From IMG/VR virus record IMGVR_UViG_3300030333_008685, positions 1 through 39,130 of that record: 39,130 nucleotides of DNA; one strand, 5' to 3'. Below are positions 15,541 through 23,147 of this stretch, piece after piece (within the stretch, counting starts at the first letter, position 1; each line of letters opens with the position of its first letter). Position numbers and translations under genes: made by a program. A model generated the notes under the pieces. It ran no database searches and was not told where the DNA came from. It saw nothing but the letters and a program-made list of their open reading frames with translations. The stretch is from a virus.

Positions 15541-16669
15541 AAAACGAGATCTTATTCAAATTGAAGAAGCATATTCAGCTGTAGCTGGTAACCCGCCAGG
15601 TAAAGCTGCTGCCAAACAACAATTAAAACCTGGAAAGGCTATTAATTCAACATATGAAAGAGCCGGCAAGGAAGTTAAAACTAAAATGCCTGCTGCAAAC
15701 CCCGGTCAATATAAAGGGTTTGTTCAAGACAATTCTGGTCCTGCCGGAGCTGATAATTTTCACAGCGTTGAATTAGATCCCGATAACCCCGCTATCAGTG
15801 ATGAAAATGCATACGACGTTAAACAAATGTCTGACGAAGGTGCTGACACATATTTTAAGGCGGAAAACAAGAAAATTGCAAAAGAAAATATAAATAATAG
15901 TATGGCAAAGAATAAGTCTATTTTTGATCGTTTATACGAAGAAGTGATGGATGACGAAACTTTCGACGCAGTCGAGCTCGGCATCGGTGATGACGAAGCT
16001 GGCGATGATATTGAATCTAGCGACGAAATAACCATTACTATTGATAAAGATTTAGCATTGAAACTTCACGACGTTCTCGTGGATGTTCTTGACGGTGGTA
16101 CCGACGGTGTAGATGACGAAGCCGATTTGGAACCAGAGGGTGATCTCGGAGACGAGGATGAACAGGAATACGGCCACAATAAAGGCGATTCTCGTTTAAC
16201 TAAAGCTGACGAAGACGAAGACGAAGAGCATTCTAAGCGTTACGGTACTGGAAAGCACCAATATAGACGTAAGAAGGTCGACGGTCATGAAACCAAAGCT
16301 GGTGAAGGTCCAAAAGGCCATTACAAAGATTACGAAGGTGAAGAAGATGAAGACGAAGAAAGCTTCAACTACTTTGGCGAAGAAATCGAAGCTGAAGATT
16401 TAGGCACCCCATTAGTTAACCAGAAAGAAGGTAACCCAACACCAGTTACTGGAAGCGCAAACGTTATCAAATCCTCTCATACCTCTAGTGTAGGTAAAAA
16501 GGGTGGAGATGGTAAAGTCACTGATAAAGTTGGTGATGATGGCGACGAAGGCACACCCCTTGTAAATCAGAAGAAGGGTAATGCAATGTCAGTCAAAGGC
16601 TCTTCTAATGTAGTTAAGAGCAAATACACCAGCAAGAGTGGTGGCGAGTATTTCACCAAGAATGGTTAA
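15533..16669 (+). CDS. Acidic late protein, MNRKRDL paralogue with a C-terminal repeat
   Basis: The product is 378 aa. It begins MNRKRDLIQIEEAYSAVAG, sharing seven residues with the upstream protein; I10-E-E12 again fits an (L/I)-x-E prohead-protease site. The middle is dominated by Asp/Glu runs with Lys/Arg patches. At the C-terminus a unit starting GTPLVNQKxGN occurs twice (residues 291-325 and 340-374). It is the second gene of a late plus-strand transcript that ends at a strong terminator. A role as scaffold or packaged internal protein is inferred from composition, timing and N-terminus only. Confidence 0.7.
   Translation: MNRKRDLIQIEEAYSAVAGNPPGKAAAKQQLKPGKAINSTYERAGKEVKTKMPAANPGQYKGFVQDNSGPAGADNFHSVELDPDNPAISDENAYDVKQMSDEGADTYFKAENKKIAKENINNSMAKNKSIFDRLYEEVMDDETFDAVELGIGDDEAGDDIESSDEITITIDKDLALKLHDVLVDVLDGGTDGVDDEADLEPEGDLGDEDEQEYGHNKGDSRLTKADEDEDEEHSKRYGTGKHQYRRKKVDGHETKAGEGPKGHYKDYEGEEDEDEESFNYFGEEIEAEDLGTPLVNQKEGNPTPVTGSANVIKSSHTSSVGKKGGDGKVTDKVGDDGDEGTPLVNQKKGNAMSVKGSSNVVKSKYTSKSGGEYFTKNG
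16403..16654 (+). repeat. Tandem 35-residue repeat, 49-residue period, inside the acidic late protein
   Basis: Two copies start at 16403 and 16550. Both encode GTPLVNQK-x-GN followed by x-x-V-x-GS-(A/S)-NV-(I/V)-KS and a TS-containing end. The DNA differs at many third codon positions, so the copies are old and kept at the protein level. Confidence 0.75.
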
Positions 16670-16708
16670 TACTTTCGTTATTAATTGACGATCAAAAAAT
16701 ATTGCTGT

Positions 16709-16738
16709 AAGCCTCCCTTTGGGGAGGCTTTTTTTTGA
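16709..16738 (+). terminator. Rho-independent terminator after the acidic late genes
   Basis: AAGCCTCCC pairs with GGGAGGCTT around a TTTG loop, followed by a T run. It lies 40 nt after the stop at 16669. Confidence 0.92.
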
Positions 16739-16739
16739 T

Positions 16740-16745
16740 TAAATA
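16740..16745 (+). promoter_or_regulatory. Late-type promoter TAAATA for the nucleotidyltransferase-fold gene
   Basis: GATTAAATA ends 5 nt before the GTG at 16751, directly after the terminator, so a new late transcript begins here. Confidence 0.65.
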
Positions 16746-16750
16746 ATATT

Positions 16751-17785
16751 GTGAAGTTTTACAACGAAACTTTAAATCCTAAATTTTATGCTAATAAAAA
16801 GATGTTACCATCTATACGCAAAAAATTATTGGATATTACCAAAGATTTTCTTAATGAAGTTCCCGTTAAATTACCTAAAGTAGACGATATACAATTAACA
16901 GGTAGTTTAGCTAATTATAATTACACTCCAAAAAGTGATTTAGACGTTCACGTTTTATTAGATTTTAAAAAGATAGACGAAGACGTAGATTTGGTAAAAG
17001 CAGCATTAGACGGTATTAGATTTATTTGGAATGCCAAACATCAAATTAAACTACATGGTCACGAAGTAGAATTATATTTTCAAGATACAAAAGAACCTCA
17101 TGTTTCATCCGGGTTGTTTTCACTTAAAGAAGGTAAGTGGGTCAAAAAACCAGAATTTAGCCCGCCTATAATAAATGATGAAGATGTAATTAAAAAATTT
17201 GAAGACGTTAAAGTTCATATTGATAAATTACATGAGTTAACTTCAAAATATAAAAATGACCCCGGTAAATCGAAAACATTATTTGATTATGGGCGTAGGG
17301 TATTTCAGAAAATTAAAACTATGAGAAAACAAGGCTTAAAAGGCGTTGGAGAATTTTCTGTTGGTAATTTAGTTTTTAAGCTTTTAAGAAATACGGACTA
17401 TATTGATAGGTTAAGTAAATTAGTAAATGAAAATTACGATAACATTTACACTGAAAACTTTTTTAGACCCAACCACGTCAAACACAGACAGCAACACTCG
17501 GTTGTAAGAGACCCAGGCACAAGAAAACATGCCAGGACAATACCTGCATATTTACAAACAGATTTAGACTTACCTAACAGTTTTAAATCAATGCAAAGAC
17601 CAGGTAGCCCTAAATTTGTTTATATTAGTCCTCAAGATGCATACAAATTATCAAAACATTTTGGTGTAAAAGATTTACGACGACCTAAAGGTTTAAAAAA
17701 GTCAGGTGTAGCTATTGGGGTTAAACCAAACGGTAGATATTACCTAATGAAAACAAACAACAATAAAGGGAGTTATTTAAAATAA
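16751..17785 (+). CDS. Late protein with nucleotidyltransferase (pol-beta) fold
   Basis: The product is 344 aa from a GTG placed 5 nt after a late promoter. Residues 46-70 show the pol-beta superfamily signature: G51-S52, then a spacer, then D63-L-D65-V-H-V, with a further acidic residue in HEVELYF (about E107). All three metal-binding carboxylates are thus plausible. The middle (about 150-240) is helical and basic. The C-terminal part (about 245-344) is Lys/Arg-rich with FVYISPQDAYKLSKHFGV. The superfamily transfers a nucleotide to RNA, protein or a small molecule; the substrate is unknown here. It is transcribed with the neck-protein-like gene, which makes a packaged or head-assembly-linked role possible. 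It is not an RNA-polymerase or tRNA nucleotidyltransferase by any motif seen. Confidence 0.65.
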   Translation: MKFYNETLNPKFYANKKMLPSIRKKLLDITKDFLNEVPVKLPKVDDIQLTGSLANYNYTPKSDLDVHVLLDFKKIDEDVDLVKAALDGIRFIWNAKHQIKLHGHEVELYFQDTKEPHVSSGLFSLKEGKWVKKPEFSPPIINDEDVIKKFEDVKVHIDKLHELTSKYKNDPGKSKTLFDYGRRVFQKIKTMRKQGLKGVGEFSVGNLVFKLLRNTDYIDRLSKLVNENYDNIYTENFFRPNHVKHRQQHSVVRDPGTRKHARTIPAYLQTDLDLPNSFKSMQRPGSPKFVYISPQDAYKLSKHFGVKDLRRPKGLKKSGVAIGVKPNGRYYLMKTNNNKGSYLK

Positions 17786-18636
17786 TGTCGTTAGCTTGGT
17801 ATACAGGAACTAATCAAGTAATGCCGGGGTTTGCCCCTGGGTCGTCTACCCCTGACAGTAGTGGTTCTATATACCCTAAACCAAAAACCCATAACCCTTG
17901 TTTTAGATTTACCGATAAAGATGTAAACAAATGTGAAAGGTTAGTAATTAGTTGGTGGTGGTTTGAACAAATTGCATTATACGGTCAAAAAGTCACTTAT
18001 TGGCAAAACCCATACAATACATTATCTGCAGATGGTATACCCGGTGCAGGTCCAGGTAACATTTATGGTGAAGAACCCACTAAAGTTTTTAAAGACCCGA
18101 AAGCAATTATTATATTAATGGAGTTAAATGAAAATGCAGTCATATTGCAAAAATATGGGTTTGATTCTGATGATGAATTTACTGCTTACATTCATATAAG
18201 CGCTTTTTACCATACTTTTGGAGAGTTACAAGAACCTAAAGCAGGTGATATAATTGAACTTACAGAATTTGGAGATGATAGACCAGAACCCCGTACAGGT
18301 AAGAAGTTTGAAATTACAGAGCGTTTGGATGAAGATGTAGCAAGAATTAATCCATTAGCTGGTCATTATGTCTGGCAAATAAAAGCTAAACGGTACGATT
18401 ATAGCTTCGAACCAGGACTTAGTGCTGAAGGGGGTAGTGATCAAGTTTATGATGATAAGTTTTCCGGATTGCTTGACGGTGGTTCACAAGATAGATCTTC
18501 ACCTAAAAGTTATGATGGTGATTTGGAAGAGTTATCTAAACAAATTTTTGATTATTCTGGATTTGATTATGATAATGTTTATGGGGGTTACGGTAATACG
18601 CAAGCCCCCGAAAACGGCCCGTTTGGACCAAGTTAA
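17785..18636 (+). CDS. Neck protein, T4 gp14-like
   Basis: The product is 283 aa; T4 gp14 has 256. The central block runs as in gp14 homologues: LQKYGFDSDDEFTAYIHISAF, then EPKAGDIIELTEFG, GKKFEITERLDED and INPLAGHYVWQIKAKRYDYSFEPG. In T4 the matching order is a YGL/FGI block, a P-x-x-GDLI-Y block, FEIKFVE, and FYQLGxxYxYQLxxxxFEYSxE. gp14 forms part of the neck that closes the packed head and joins the tail. N- and C-terminal ends are Gly/Pro/Asp-rich and unlike T4. The ATG overlaps the stop of the upstream gene (TAATG), so translation is coupled. The gene ends tail to tail with the minus-strand gene, sharing 4 nt. Confidence 0.65.
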   Translation: MSLAWYTGTNQVMPGFAPGSSTPDSSGSIYPKPKTHNPCFRFTDKDVNKCERLVISWWWFEQIALYGQKVTYWQNPYNTLSADGIPGAGPGNIYGEEPTKVFKDPKAIIILMELNENAVILQKYGFDSDDEFTAYIHISAFYHTFGELQEPKAGDIIELTEFGDDRPEPRTGKKFEITERLDEDVARINPLAGHYVWQIKAKRYDYSFEPGLSAEGGSDQVYDDKFSGLLDGGSQDRSSPKSYDGDLEELSKQIFDYSGFDYDNVYGGYGNTQAPENGPFGPS

Positions 18637-18953
18637 GTTTTATTTTTGGAATAAACTTCGTTGTAGTCTGGTAAACTTTCGTTTCTCATTTTAGCTATAA
18701 ATTTGTCAGCTTCTAAACAATCATCAAATTCAAGATTTACCATTTGACCTTTAGAACCTTTAAACTGATACTGCACTTTACCATCAAGCTTTTTAATGTA
18801 AATTAAAGTATAAAGTTCACCGGGCTTTAACTCTCTAGGAACCAGTACATTACTAATCTGTTGTTGTTGCCCAAATCTTGTAGGTCCCCCAATTTGAGGG
18901 TTTTGAGTAACACCACCAGGTGTTCTAAACACTGTATTAAGAATGTAATGCAT
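18633..18953 (-). CDS. Hypothetical protein
   Basis: The product is 106 aa. The N-terminal half is Gly/Gln/Pro-rich (TPGGVTQNPQIGGPTRFGQQQQ), followed by a compact region LYTLIYIKKLDGKVQYQFKG with alternating strand pattern and an acidic-helical end. No family is recognised. It overlaps the end of the upstream 92-aa gene by 17 nt and is the last gene of a minus-strand operon starting at 19215 or further upstream. Confidence 0.6.
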   Translation of the reverse strand: MHYILNTVFRTPGGVTQNPQIGGPTRFGQQQQISNVLVPRELKPGELYTLIYIKKLDGKVQYQFKGSKGQMVNLEFDDCLEADKFIAKMRNESLPDYNEVYSKNKT

Positions 18954-19215
18954 CTTCCGTATAAACGTATTCTTGTACTTGATTTGGTTTAATTTTATCT
19001 TCGATTTTTAGGTTCATTAATGTACTTTGATACATCTCCGTAATGTAATTTTTGAAAGCTAAAGGTTTGATCCATGAATCATTCTTATCAATATCAATAC
19101 CAAGCTTTTCAGCTTTGTGTGATACGTAATTTACTGCTTCAAAAAGACACAACCACCTTGAGATTTCTTCGAAGGACATGTCATCAGTCGTTTTGTTGTT
19201 CGATGTATTTGCCAT
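18937..19215 (-). CDS. Hypothetical protein with its own early promoter
   Basis: The product is 92 aa, starting MANTSNNKTTDDMSFEEISR; it is helical and acidic-amphipathic with no recognised motif. A near-consensus sigma70-type promoter (TTGACG-N16-TATAAT) lies just upstream, inside the end of the previous gene. An AGAAGGA Shine-Dalgarno-like run sits between the -10 box and ATG. Expression is therefore probably early. Function unknown. Confidence 0.65.
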   Translation of the reverse strand: MANTSNNKTTDDMSFEEISRWLCLFEAVNYVSHKAEKLGIDIDKNDSWIKPLAFKNYITEMYQSTLMNLKIEDKIKPNQVQEYVYTEDALHS

Positions 19216-19546
19216 ATCCTTCTATTATAGAGGCTATCCTTTTAACGTCAAAGTTAAAATTACTTAGCTTGGTGTTTTTCATCGCGTTTTCAATTACTTG
19301 AATGTTTAGCTTAAGAATGTTTTTATTGCAAGCTATGTTCTTGGAATTTTCCTCCAAAACATCGTCCAAAACCACTCTAATTAAATTCTCTAAAATTTTA
19401 TCTTTGTTTTTTTCATCCAAAGTCATTTTGGCAGCCATCATGCCTTTGGTATATGCATGGTAGTAAGGTGTACCATAATACCTCTCCTTCGAAGGAATGT
19501 TTCCTTCTGGCTTTATTGCCGGACTTTCTTGTTCATTAATTATCAT
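19184..19546 (-). CDS. Hypothetical protein
   Basis: The product is 120 aa. It contains GTPYYHAYTKGMMAAKM and a Lys/Asn-rich helical C-terminal half. No domain is recognised. A good Shine-Dalgarno (GAAGGAAAAG) precedes the ATG. It overlaps the upstream membrane-protein gene by 11 nt and the downstream gene by 32 nt, so the three form a tight operon. Confidence 0.6.
   Translation of the reverse strand: MIINEQESPAIKPEGNIPSKERYYGTPYYHAYTKGMMAAKMTLDEKNKDKILENLIRVVLDDVLEENSKNIACNKNILKLNIQVIENAMKNTKLSNFNFDVKRIASIIEGYGKYIEQQND
19224..19251 (-). promoter_or_regulatory. Sigma70-type promoter for the 92-aa gene
   Basis: The minus strand reads TTGACG (19251-19246), 16 nt, TATAAT (19229-19224), 8 nt, ATG at 19215. 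Confidence 0.75.
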
Positions 19547-19961
19547 ATTCTTTTCCTTCTGCGAAATTAAAATTCTTAAATGGGTCTTCTTCTAATGGGG
19601 TCGTTGTAAGAAATGATTTAGCTCCAATAAACACTTTTACCATTTTTTTACAACCAGGACATTCGTAAACATTTTCTTCATCCAATTTAATTGGTACAAA
19701 TGCTTTATGACCGCAATTTTCATCTGGGCAAACTGAATCTAAACCCATTGAATTGTATTCTTTAATACGTTCGTTTTGTAATTCTTCAAATTGAACTGCA
19801 CTTTGTTGTTTAACCCATATCATAAACAGGTTGTAAACAAATATCTGAAAAAGTACTGCTAAACCGAATACAGGCCAAAATGCTAAACCTAGAAGATAAA
19901 GTAAACCGCCTATAGAAGCACTAACAGAACTTAAAATTAGTATGGATTTCAATATACCCAC
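19536..19961 (-). CDS. Membrane protein with cytoplasmic zinc ribbon
   Basis: The product is 141 aa from a GTG at 19961, supported by a -10-like box 5 nt upstream. Residues 5-28 and 30-50 form two hydrophobic membrane segments in a hairpin (LILSSVSASIGGLLYLLGLAF, FGLAVLFQIFVYNLFMIW). Residues 78-106 carry two cysteine pairs (CPDENCGHKA and YECPGCKK), which look like a four-cysteine zinc ribbon. Small phage membrane proteins often target the host envelope or exclude superinfection; that is inference only. It heads a small operon with the 120-aa gene. Confidence 0.7.
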   Translation of the reverse strand: MGILKSILILSSVSASIGGLLYLLGLAFWPVFGLAVLFQIFVYNLFMIWVKQQSAVQFEELQNERIKEYNSMGLDSVCPDENCGHKAFVPIKLDEENVYECPGCKKMVKVFIGAKSFLTTTPLEEDPFKNFNFAEGKEYDN

Positions 19962-19966
19962 ACATT

Positions 19967-19994
19967 AATTTAACTGATATTCTATAGAAATCAA
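19967..19994 (-). promoter_or_regulatory. Sigma70-type promoter for the zinc-ribbon membrane gene
   Basis: The minus strand reads TTGATT (19994-19989), 16 nt, TAAATT (19972-19967), 5 nt, GTG at 19961. The -10 box is imperfect, but the spacing is the same as at other genes. Confidence 0.55.
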
Positions 19995-21239
19995 TTAAAC
20001 AACATTTAATTCACCAGTTGAATCACCAAATTTATGTGCATCAACTCCATGTTTATGTAATAAACTAACGAATAAGTCGCACATTGGTTTTTCTTTCTCA
20101 ACTCTAAAGTGGGTTCCTTTATTTTTACCACCAATTAACAATACTGGTAACTCATCATGATTGTGTCTGTTACCATCCGATATACCCGCACCGTAAATAA
20201 CGTCTGTATTTTCTAACATGTTATCTTTTTTAAGGTCAGAAATAAATTCAGAAAATAACCTAACATTATAAAGATCGATCATAGCTAAATCGTGGAGTTT
20301 TTTGGGGTCTTTTTGATGATGTGATAAGCTATGGTGACCTTCTGATATGCCAATCTCTCTATGCGGGCCATTATACCCGTCATGTTGAGTTAAGAATGTA
20401 ATAACTCGGGTTGTGTCATTTAAAAATGCTAAATGCATTAATTTATAAAGCAATCTTATCTTATCCGACTTTTTGTTTACTTCAAAATCTAAATGAAAGT
20501 CTTTATCAAGCTTAAACCTTTCTCTATTTTGTAAATCCTTTTCAACTTCTCTGACAGCATACATATATTCATCAAGCTTTATTTTGTCAGTGTTACCTAC
20601 TTTACCTACTAAAGATTTGGTATCTTCTAATACAAAATCTAAAATGGATTTTTTATATGCTAACTGTTTTTGTTTTAAACTCCTTACATTGAACAACCTA
20701 TTAAAAATATCTTGAGGATCATGCATTGCAGACATTGGTTGCATTGCGTTTTTCCATGAAAGGTTGTATTGATAAGCACAACTATACCCGGAATCACATT
20801 TACCAACTAACCGACTTTTACTTCCTGTAAACTGTAAACTATCAAATCTTGTAATGCCGTTGTATTGTTCAGCAATTAATTGATCAACAGATATTCCAGA
20901 ACGGATTTTAGACTCGTGTTTATGTGCTTGTTTACCAGTTAGAAAGGTTGAAGCAGCTCTTGCATGATCACCAGCACCATCACCATTGGCTCTAGCCTTA
21001 TCATGGGTAAGACCAGAAATAATTTGAGTTTCGTTAAGGTGATTTTCTAAAGGAGATAAGGTATTGGGTATATCAATTACATCGCCGTAATTTTTAGGTG
21101 TCCAATGTTCCATGTTAATACCGTTTGGAACATATACTACAGCTAATCTTTTTATTTCGTTAGTTACATTACCGAAACATTCTAGTTGAGGTAAAGCAAA
21201 CGTTAAACCTAACGACCCTACGAACTGTCTGCGGTTCAT
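19995..21239 (-). CDS. DUF1552-family protein with Tat signal
   Basis: The product is 414 aa. It starts MNRRQFVGSLGLTFALPQLE, a Tat-type signal with the twin Arg at 3-4 and a hydrophobic core to about residue 17. Then follow blocks I recognise from DUF1552: VVYVPNGINMEHWTP, LSPLENHL, GLTHDKARANGDGAGDHARA (residues 77-95), FLTGKQAHKHE, GISVDQL, CDSGYSCAY (148-156), LSWKN, KSILDFVLED and the C-terminal GAGISDGNRHNHDELPVLL. The family is abundant in Planctomycetes, Verrucomicrobia and Myxobacteria; its biochemical role is unknown. Length is normal and the frame intact, so it is not a decayed host fragment. A late promoter ends 5 nt before the ATG, so the phage makes it with its virion proteins. 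No phage role is known. Confidence 0.88.
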   Translation of the reverse strand: MNRRQFVGSLGLTFALPQLECFGNVTNEIKRLAVVYVPNGINMEHWTPKNYGDVIDIPNTLSPLENHLNETQIISGLTHDKARANGDGAGDHARAASTFLTGKQAHKHESKIRSGISVDQLIAEQYNGITRFDSLQFTGSKSRLVGKCDSGYSCAYQYNLSWKNAMQPMSAMHDPQDIFNRLFNVRSLKQKQLAYKKSILDFVLEDTKSLVGKVGNTDKIKLDEYMYAVREVEKDLQNRERFKLDKDFHLDFEVNKKSDKIRLLYKLMHLAFLNDTTRVITFLTQHDGYNGPHREIGISEGHHSLSHHQKDPKKLHDLAMIDLYNVRLFSEFISDLKKDNMLENTDVIYGAGISDGNRHNHDELPVLLIGGKNKGTHFRVEKEKPMCDLFVSLLHKHGVDAHKFGDSTGELNVV

Positions 21240-21244
21240 TTAAA

Positions 21245-21250
21245 TATTTA
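21245..21250 (-). promoter_or_regulatory. Late-type promoter TAAATA for the DUF1552 gene
   Basis: The minus strand reads CTTAAATA with 5 nt to the ATG at 21239; it overlaps the end of the gene at 21248-21652. Confidence 0.65.
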
Positions 21251-21652
21251 AGCTTCTGTATTACCGCTTTCAAACGGTTTTATTTGAAGCACAACATCTA
21301 AATCTTCGGTCATACTGTTAAGAATGCCTTTAATTTTTTCGCATTTATCAATAAATTCGTCTAATCCTTTAGAAGCATCTTCACTTTCTGTCACAACGGG
21401 ATTATCTTTCGTCTTACGTGCTTTAGCTTCAATATTGTCTGCAGCGAGAAACAAAGCTCCCATGTCCTCCACAATGTGCGTCATTGGGTAAGGTAATTCT
21501 AAGGGTGCTTTATTCTGATCATTGCGACCACTTGCTTGTAATAGGTCTGCTACCGTGACATGAGAGGGTTTTTGCTCTCTTGTAGCTATACCACGAACCC
21601 ATTTATTATACATTGCAATTTGATCTTCTGCAAGTAATTTTAAGCTTGACAT
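21248..21652 (-). CDS. Hypothetical late protein
   Basis: The product is 134 aa, helical and acidic (MSSLKLLAEDQIAMYNKWVRG at the start, CEKIKGILNSMTEDLDVVLQI near the end). No family is recognised. It has its own late-type promoter and stands back to back with the late plus-strand gene at 21685. Expression with virion genes suggests a structural or assembly protein. Confidence 0.65.
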   Translation of the reverse strand: MSSLKLLAEDQIAMYNKWVRGIATREQKPSHVTVADLLQASGRNDQNKAPLELPYPMTHIVEDMGALFLAADNIEAKARKTKDNPVVTESEDASKGLDEFIDKCEKIKGILNSMTEDLDVVLQIKPFESGNTEA

Positions 21653-21657
21653 ATTAT

Positions 21658-21663
21658 TATTTA
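21658..21663 (-). promoter_or_regulatory. Late-type promoter TAAATA for the 134-aa gene
   Basis: The minus strand reads CAATAAATA with 5 nt to the ATG at 21652. Confidence 0.6.
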
Positions 21664-21673
21664 TTGAAATGAT

Positions 21674-21679
21674 TAAATA
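21674..21679 (+). promoter_or_regulatory. Late-type promoter TAAATA for the 132-aa plus-strand gene
   Basis: GATTAAATA ends 5 nt before the ATG at 21685, divergent to the promoter at 21658-21663. Confidence 0.6.
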
Positions 21680-21684
21680 AATGT

Positions 21685-22083
21685 ATGAGCTTTTTCAGCA
21701 AACGTTTTTTAAAGTTGTTAGAACAGGAAGAAAATGTAGAAATTACTGACGTCGAAGCTATGGAAACACAGCTCGAACCAGAAACCGACACTGCAGATTT
21801 TGAAGTAGATGCCCCCGTACAATCCCCAGAAGATATGACCAAAGCCAACAATGTAGCTCAAGCTCAAGAGTTAGCCGGTTGGATTAGCGCGATGGAAGAA
21901 TTTACTAATTTCCTTAATAGTGAAGGTGATTCGGTACAAACAAAATTACACGATGCTGGTTGCGATACTTTGTTTAATAAAATTGCTGGTGCAGAAACTA
22001 AAAAAATTGCGAGAGTTGCGATGGATTTAAGTTCGTTAATTGAGAACTTAAAAGGTTATATGCATTCAGCTGATACCAAGTAA
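21685..22083 (+). CDS. Acidic late protein, possible packaged or head protein
   Basis: The product is 132 aa. A basic-hydrophobic N-terminus MSFFSKRFLKLLEQEE contains L11-L-E13, which fits a prohead-protease L-x-E site. A very acidic linker (about 14-50) and a helical C-terminal domain follow (AGWISAMEEFTNFLN, ARVAMDLSSLIENL). No family is recognised. It is one of only six plus-strand genes seen, all in late-type settings, and four of them share such an N-terminus. The end overlaps the convergent primase gene by 18 nt. Confidence 0.65.
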   Translation: MSFFSKRFLKLLEQEENVEITDVEAMETQLEPETDTADFEVDAPVQSPEDMTKANNVAQAQELAGWISAMEEFTNFLNSEGDSVQTKLHDAGCDTLFNKIAGAETKKIARVAMDLSSLIENLKGYMHSADTK

Positions 22084-23109
22084 GTTCAGTTTAACAAGTC
22101 CCTCTAACCCTTTGTATGAATTTTGTACAAGAAAGTTAGTAGGGACTTTTTCTATGTTTAAACCCATACACATATCATTAAAGTCTTTAAACTTTTCACC
22201 AAACTTCTTAGGCCAAACAAATAATTTAAACCCCTTTTCCAATAATATCTTAGTTTTAGTATGTGAAGCTTTGTCTTGCCATTGGGAATCTAAAGCTATA
22301 ATACGCTCGGTAAATGGGAACTTTTGTATTTGCTGATTTTGCACTGAAGTAAACATTGTTTCACTATTTTCATTTATACCTGCTACTGCAACTCCATTTT
22401 CAATAAAGAAAGCATCTATTGGTCCTTCTGTAATAAAAATGTAATCAAGCTCTTCATTGACTTTATTAATGTTGAACAGGCTCTTATCACTGTTTATCTT
22501 GCTTAGATACTTAGGGAGATTAACTTTTCTATTCTCTATGATAGTCCGACTTTGATAAAAGATAATCTTATTAGATACATCATAAAAAGGTATGATAAGT
22601 CTATTCTTATGTGTAAAATCTTTTAATGAAATATATAATGCTTTTGGTCTATTAAATGCTTGATCAAGCTTACGAGTTTTTATATAGTTTAAAGCAGTTT
22701 GTACAATTGGATTAGCTTTGAAGTAGTCAGTTTGACTTTTATCAAATAAATTAATACTATCATCTGGTAACGAGTTTGATGTATTCTTTTTAGCTAACTC
22801 ATTAATATCTTCCTTAGATGAAATATCCTGAGGTATTAAATCATATTCATCCGCTTCTTTATAAATGTCACTTACAGACATGTTTGACACTTCAATAATC
22901 CAGTTCATTGGATTAGAATGCCACCCACAATTATGACAATGCAGGAAGTTATCCTTTACAACATAAAACAGTCTGCGTTTTTTGCCCCAAGACTTGCCTT
23001 CTCTACACACAGGACATCCTCCTTGGTAAGTTTTTGCAAGTCTATTATACTTGGGCTGCCCAGCGTACTGATAAAATTTTTGTACGATGTATGCCTCAGG
23101 TAAAACCAT
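22066..23109 (-). CDS. DNA primase, T4 gp61-like / DnaG-type
   Basis: The product is 347 aa. The N-terminal zinc finger is visible as C32-P-V-C35 and H57/C58-H-N-C61. The Toprim core has FITEGPIDAFF (catalytic Glu at about 229), a central IIALDSQWQDKAS with the DxD-type acidic pair, and a KDFNDM block near the end. It makes RNA primers for the lagging strand together with the gp41-like helicase. T4 gp61 has 342 aa, so length is normal. A promoter TTGAAC-N16-TATAAT stands upstream with 10 nt to ATG. The transcript has no AGGAGG before the start; the CCTCC seen there is the wrong sense. Confidence 0.92.
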   Translation of the reverse strand: MVLPEAYIVQKFYQYAGQPKYNRLAKTYQGGCPVCREGKSWGKKRRLFYVVKDNFLHCHNCGWHSNPMNWIIEVSNMSVSDIYKEADEYDLIPQDISSKEDINELAKKNTSNSLPDDSINLFDKSQTDYFKANPIVQTALNYIKTRKLDQAFNRPKALYISLKDFTHKNRLIIPFYDVSNKIIFYQSRTIIENRKVNLPKYLSKINSDKSLFNINKVNEELDYIFITEGPIDAFFIENGVAVAGINENSETMFTSVQNQQIQKFPFTERIIALDSQWQDKASHTKTKILLEKGFKLFVWPKKFGEKFKDFNDMCMGLNIEKVPTNFLVQNSYKGLEGLVKLNLLGIS

Positions 23110-23119
23110 ACCAAGGAGG

Positions 23120-23147
23120 ATTATATACTACTTCTGCTTAGGTTCAA
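23120..23147 (-). promoter_or_regulatory. Sigma70-type promoter for the primase gene
   Basis: The minus strand reads TTGAAC (23147-23142), 16 nt, TATAAT (23125-23120), 10 nt, ATG at 23109. It lies in the end of the 65-aa gene. Confidence 0.75.

Noticed and set aside
19995-21239. DUF1552 gene as sign of a prophage border or host DNA
   Set aside because: It is flanked on both sides by phage-type genes, carries a late-type promoter like the virion genes, and has no integrase, att-like repeat or composition break nearby.
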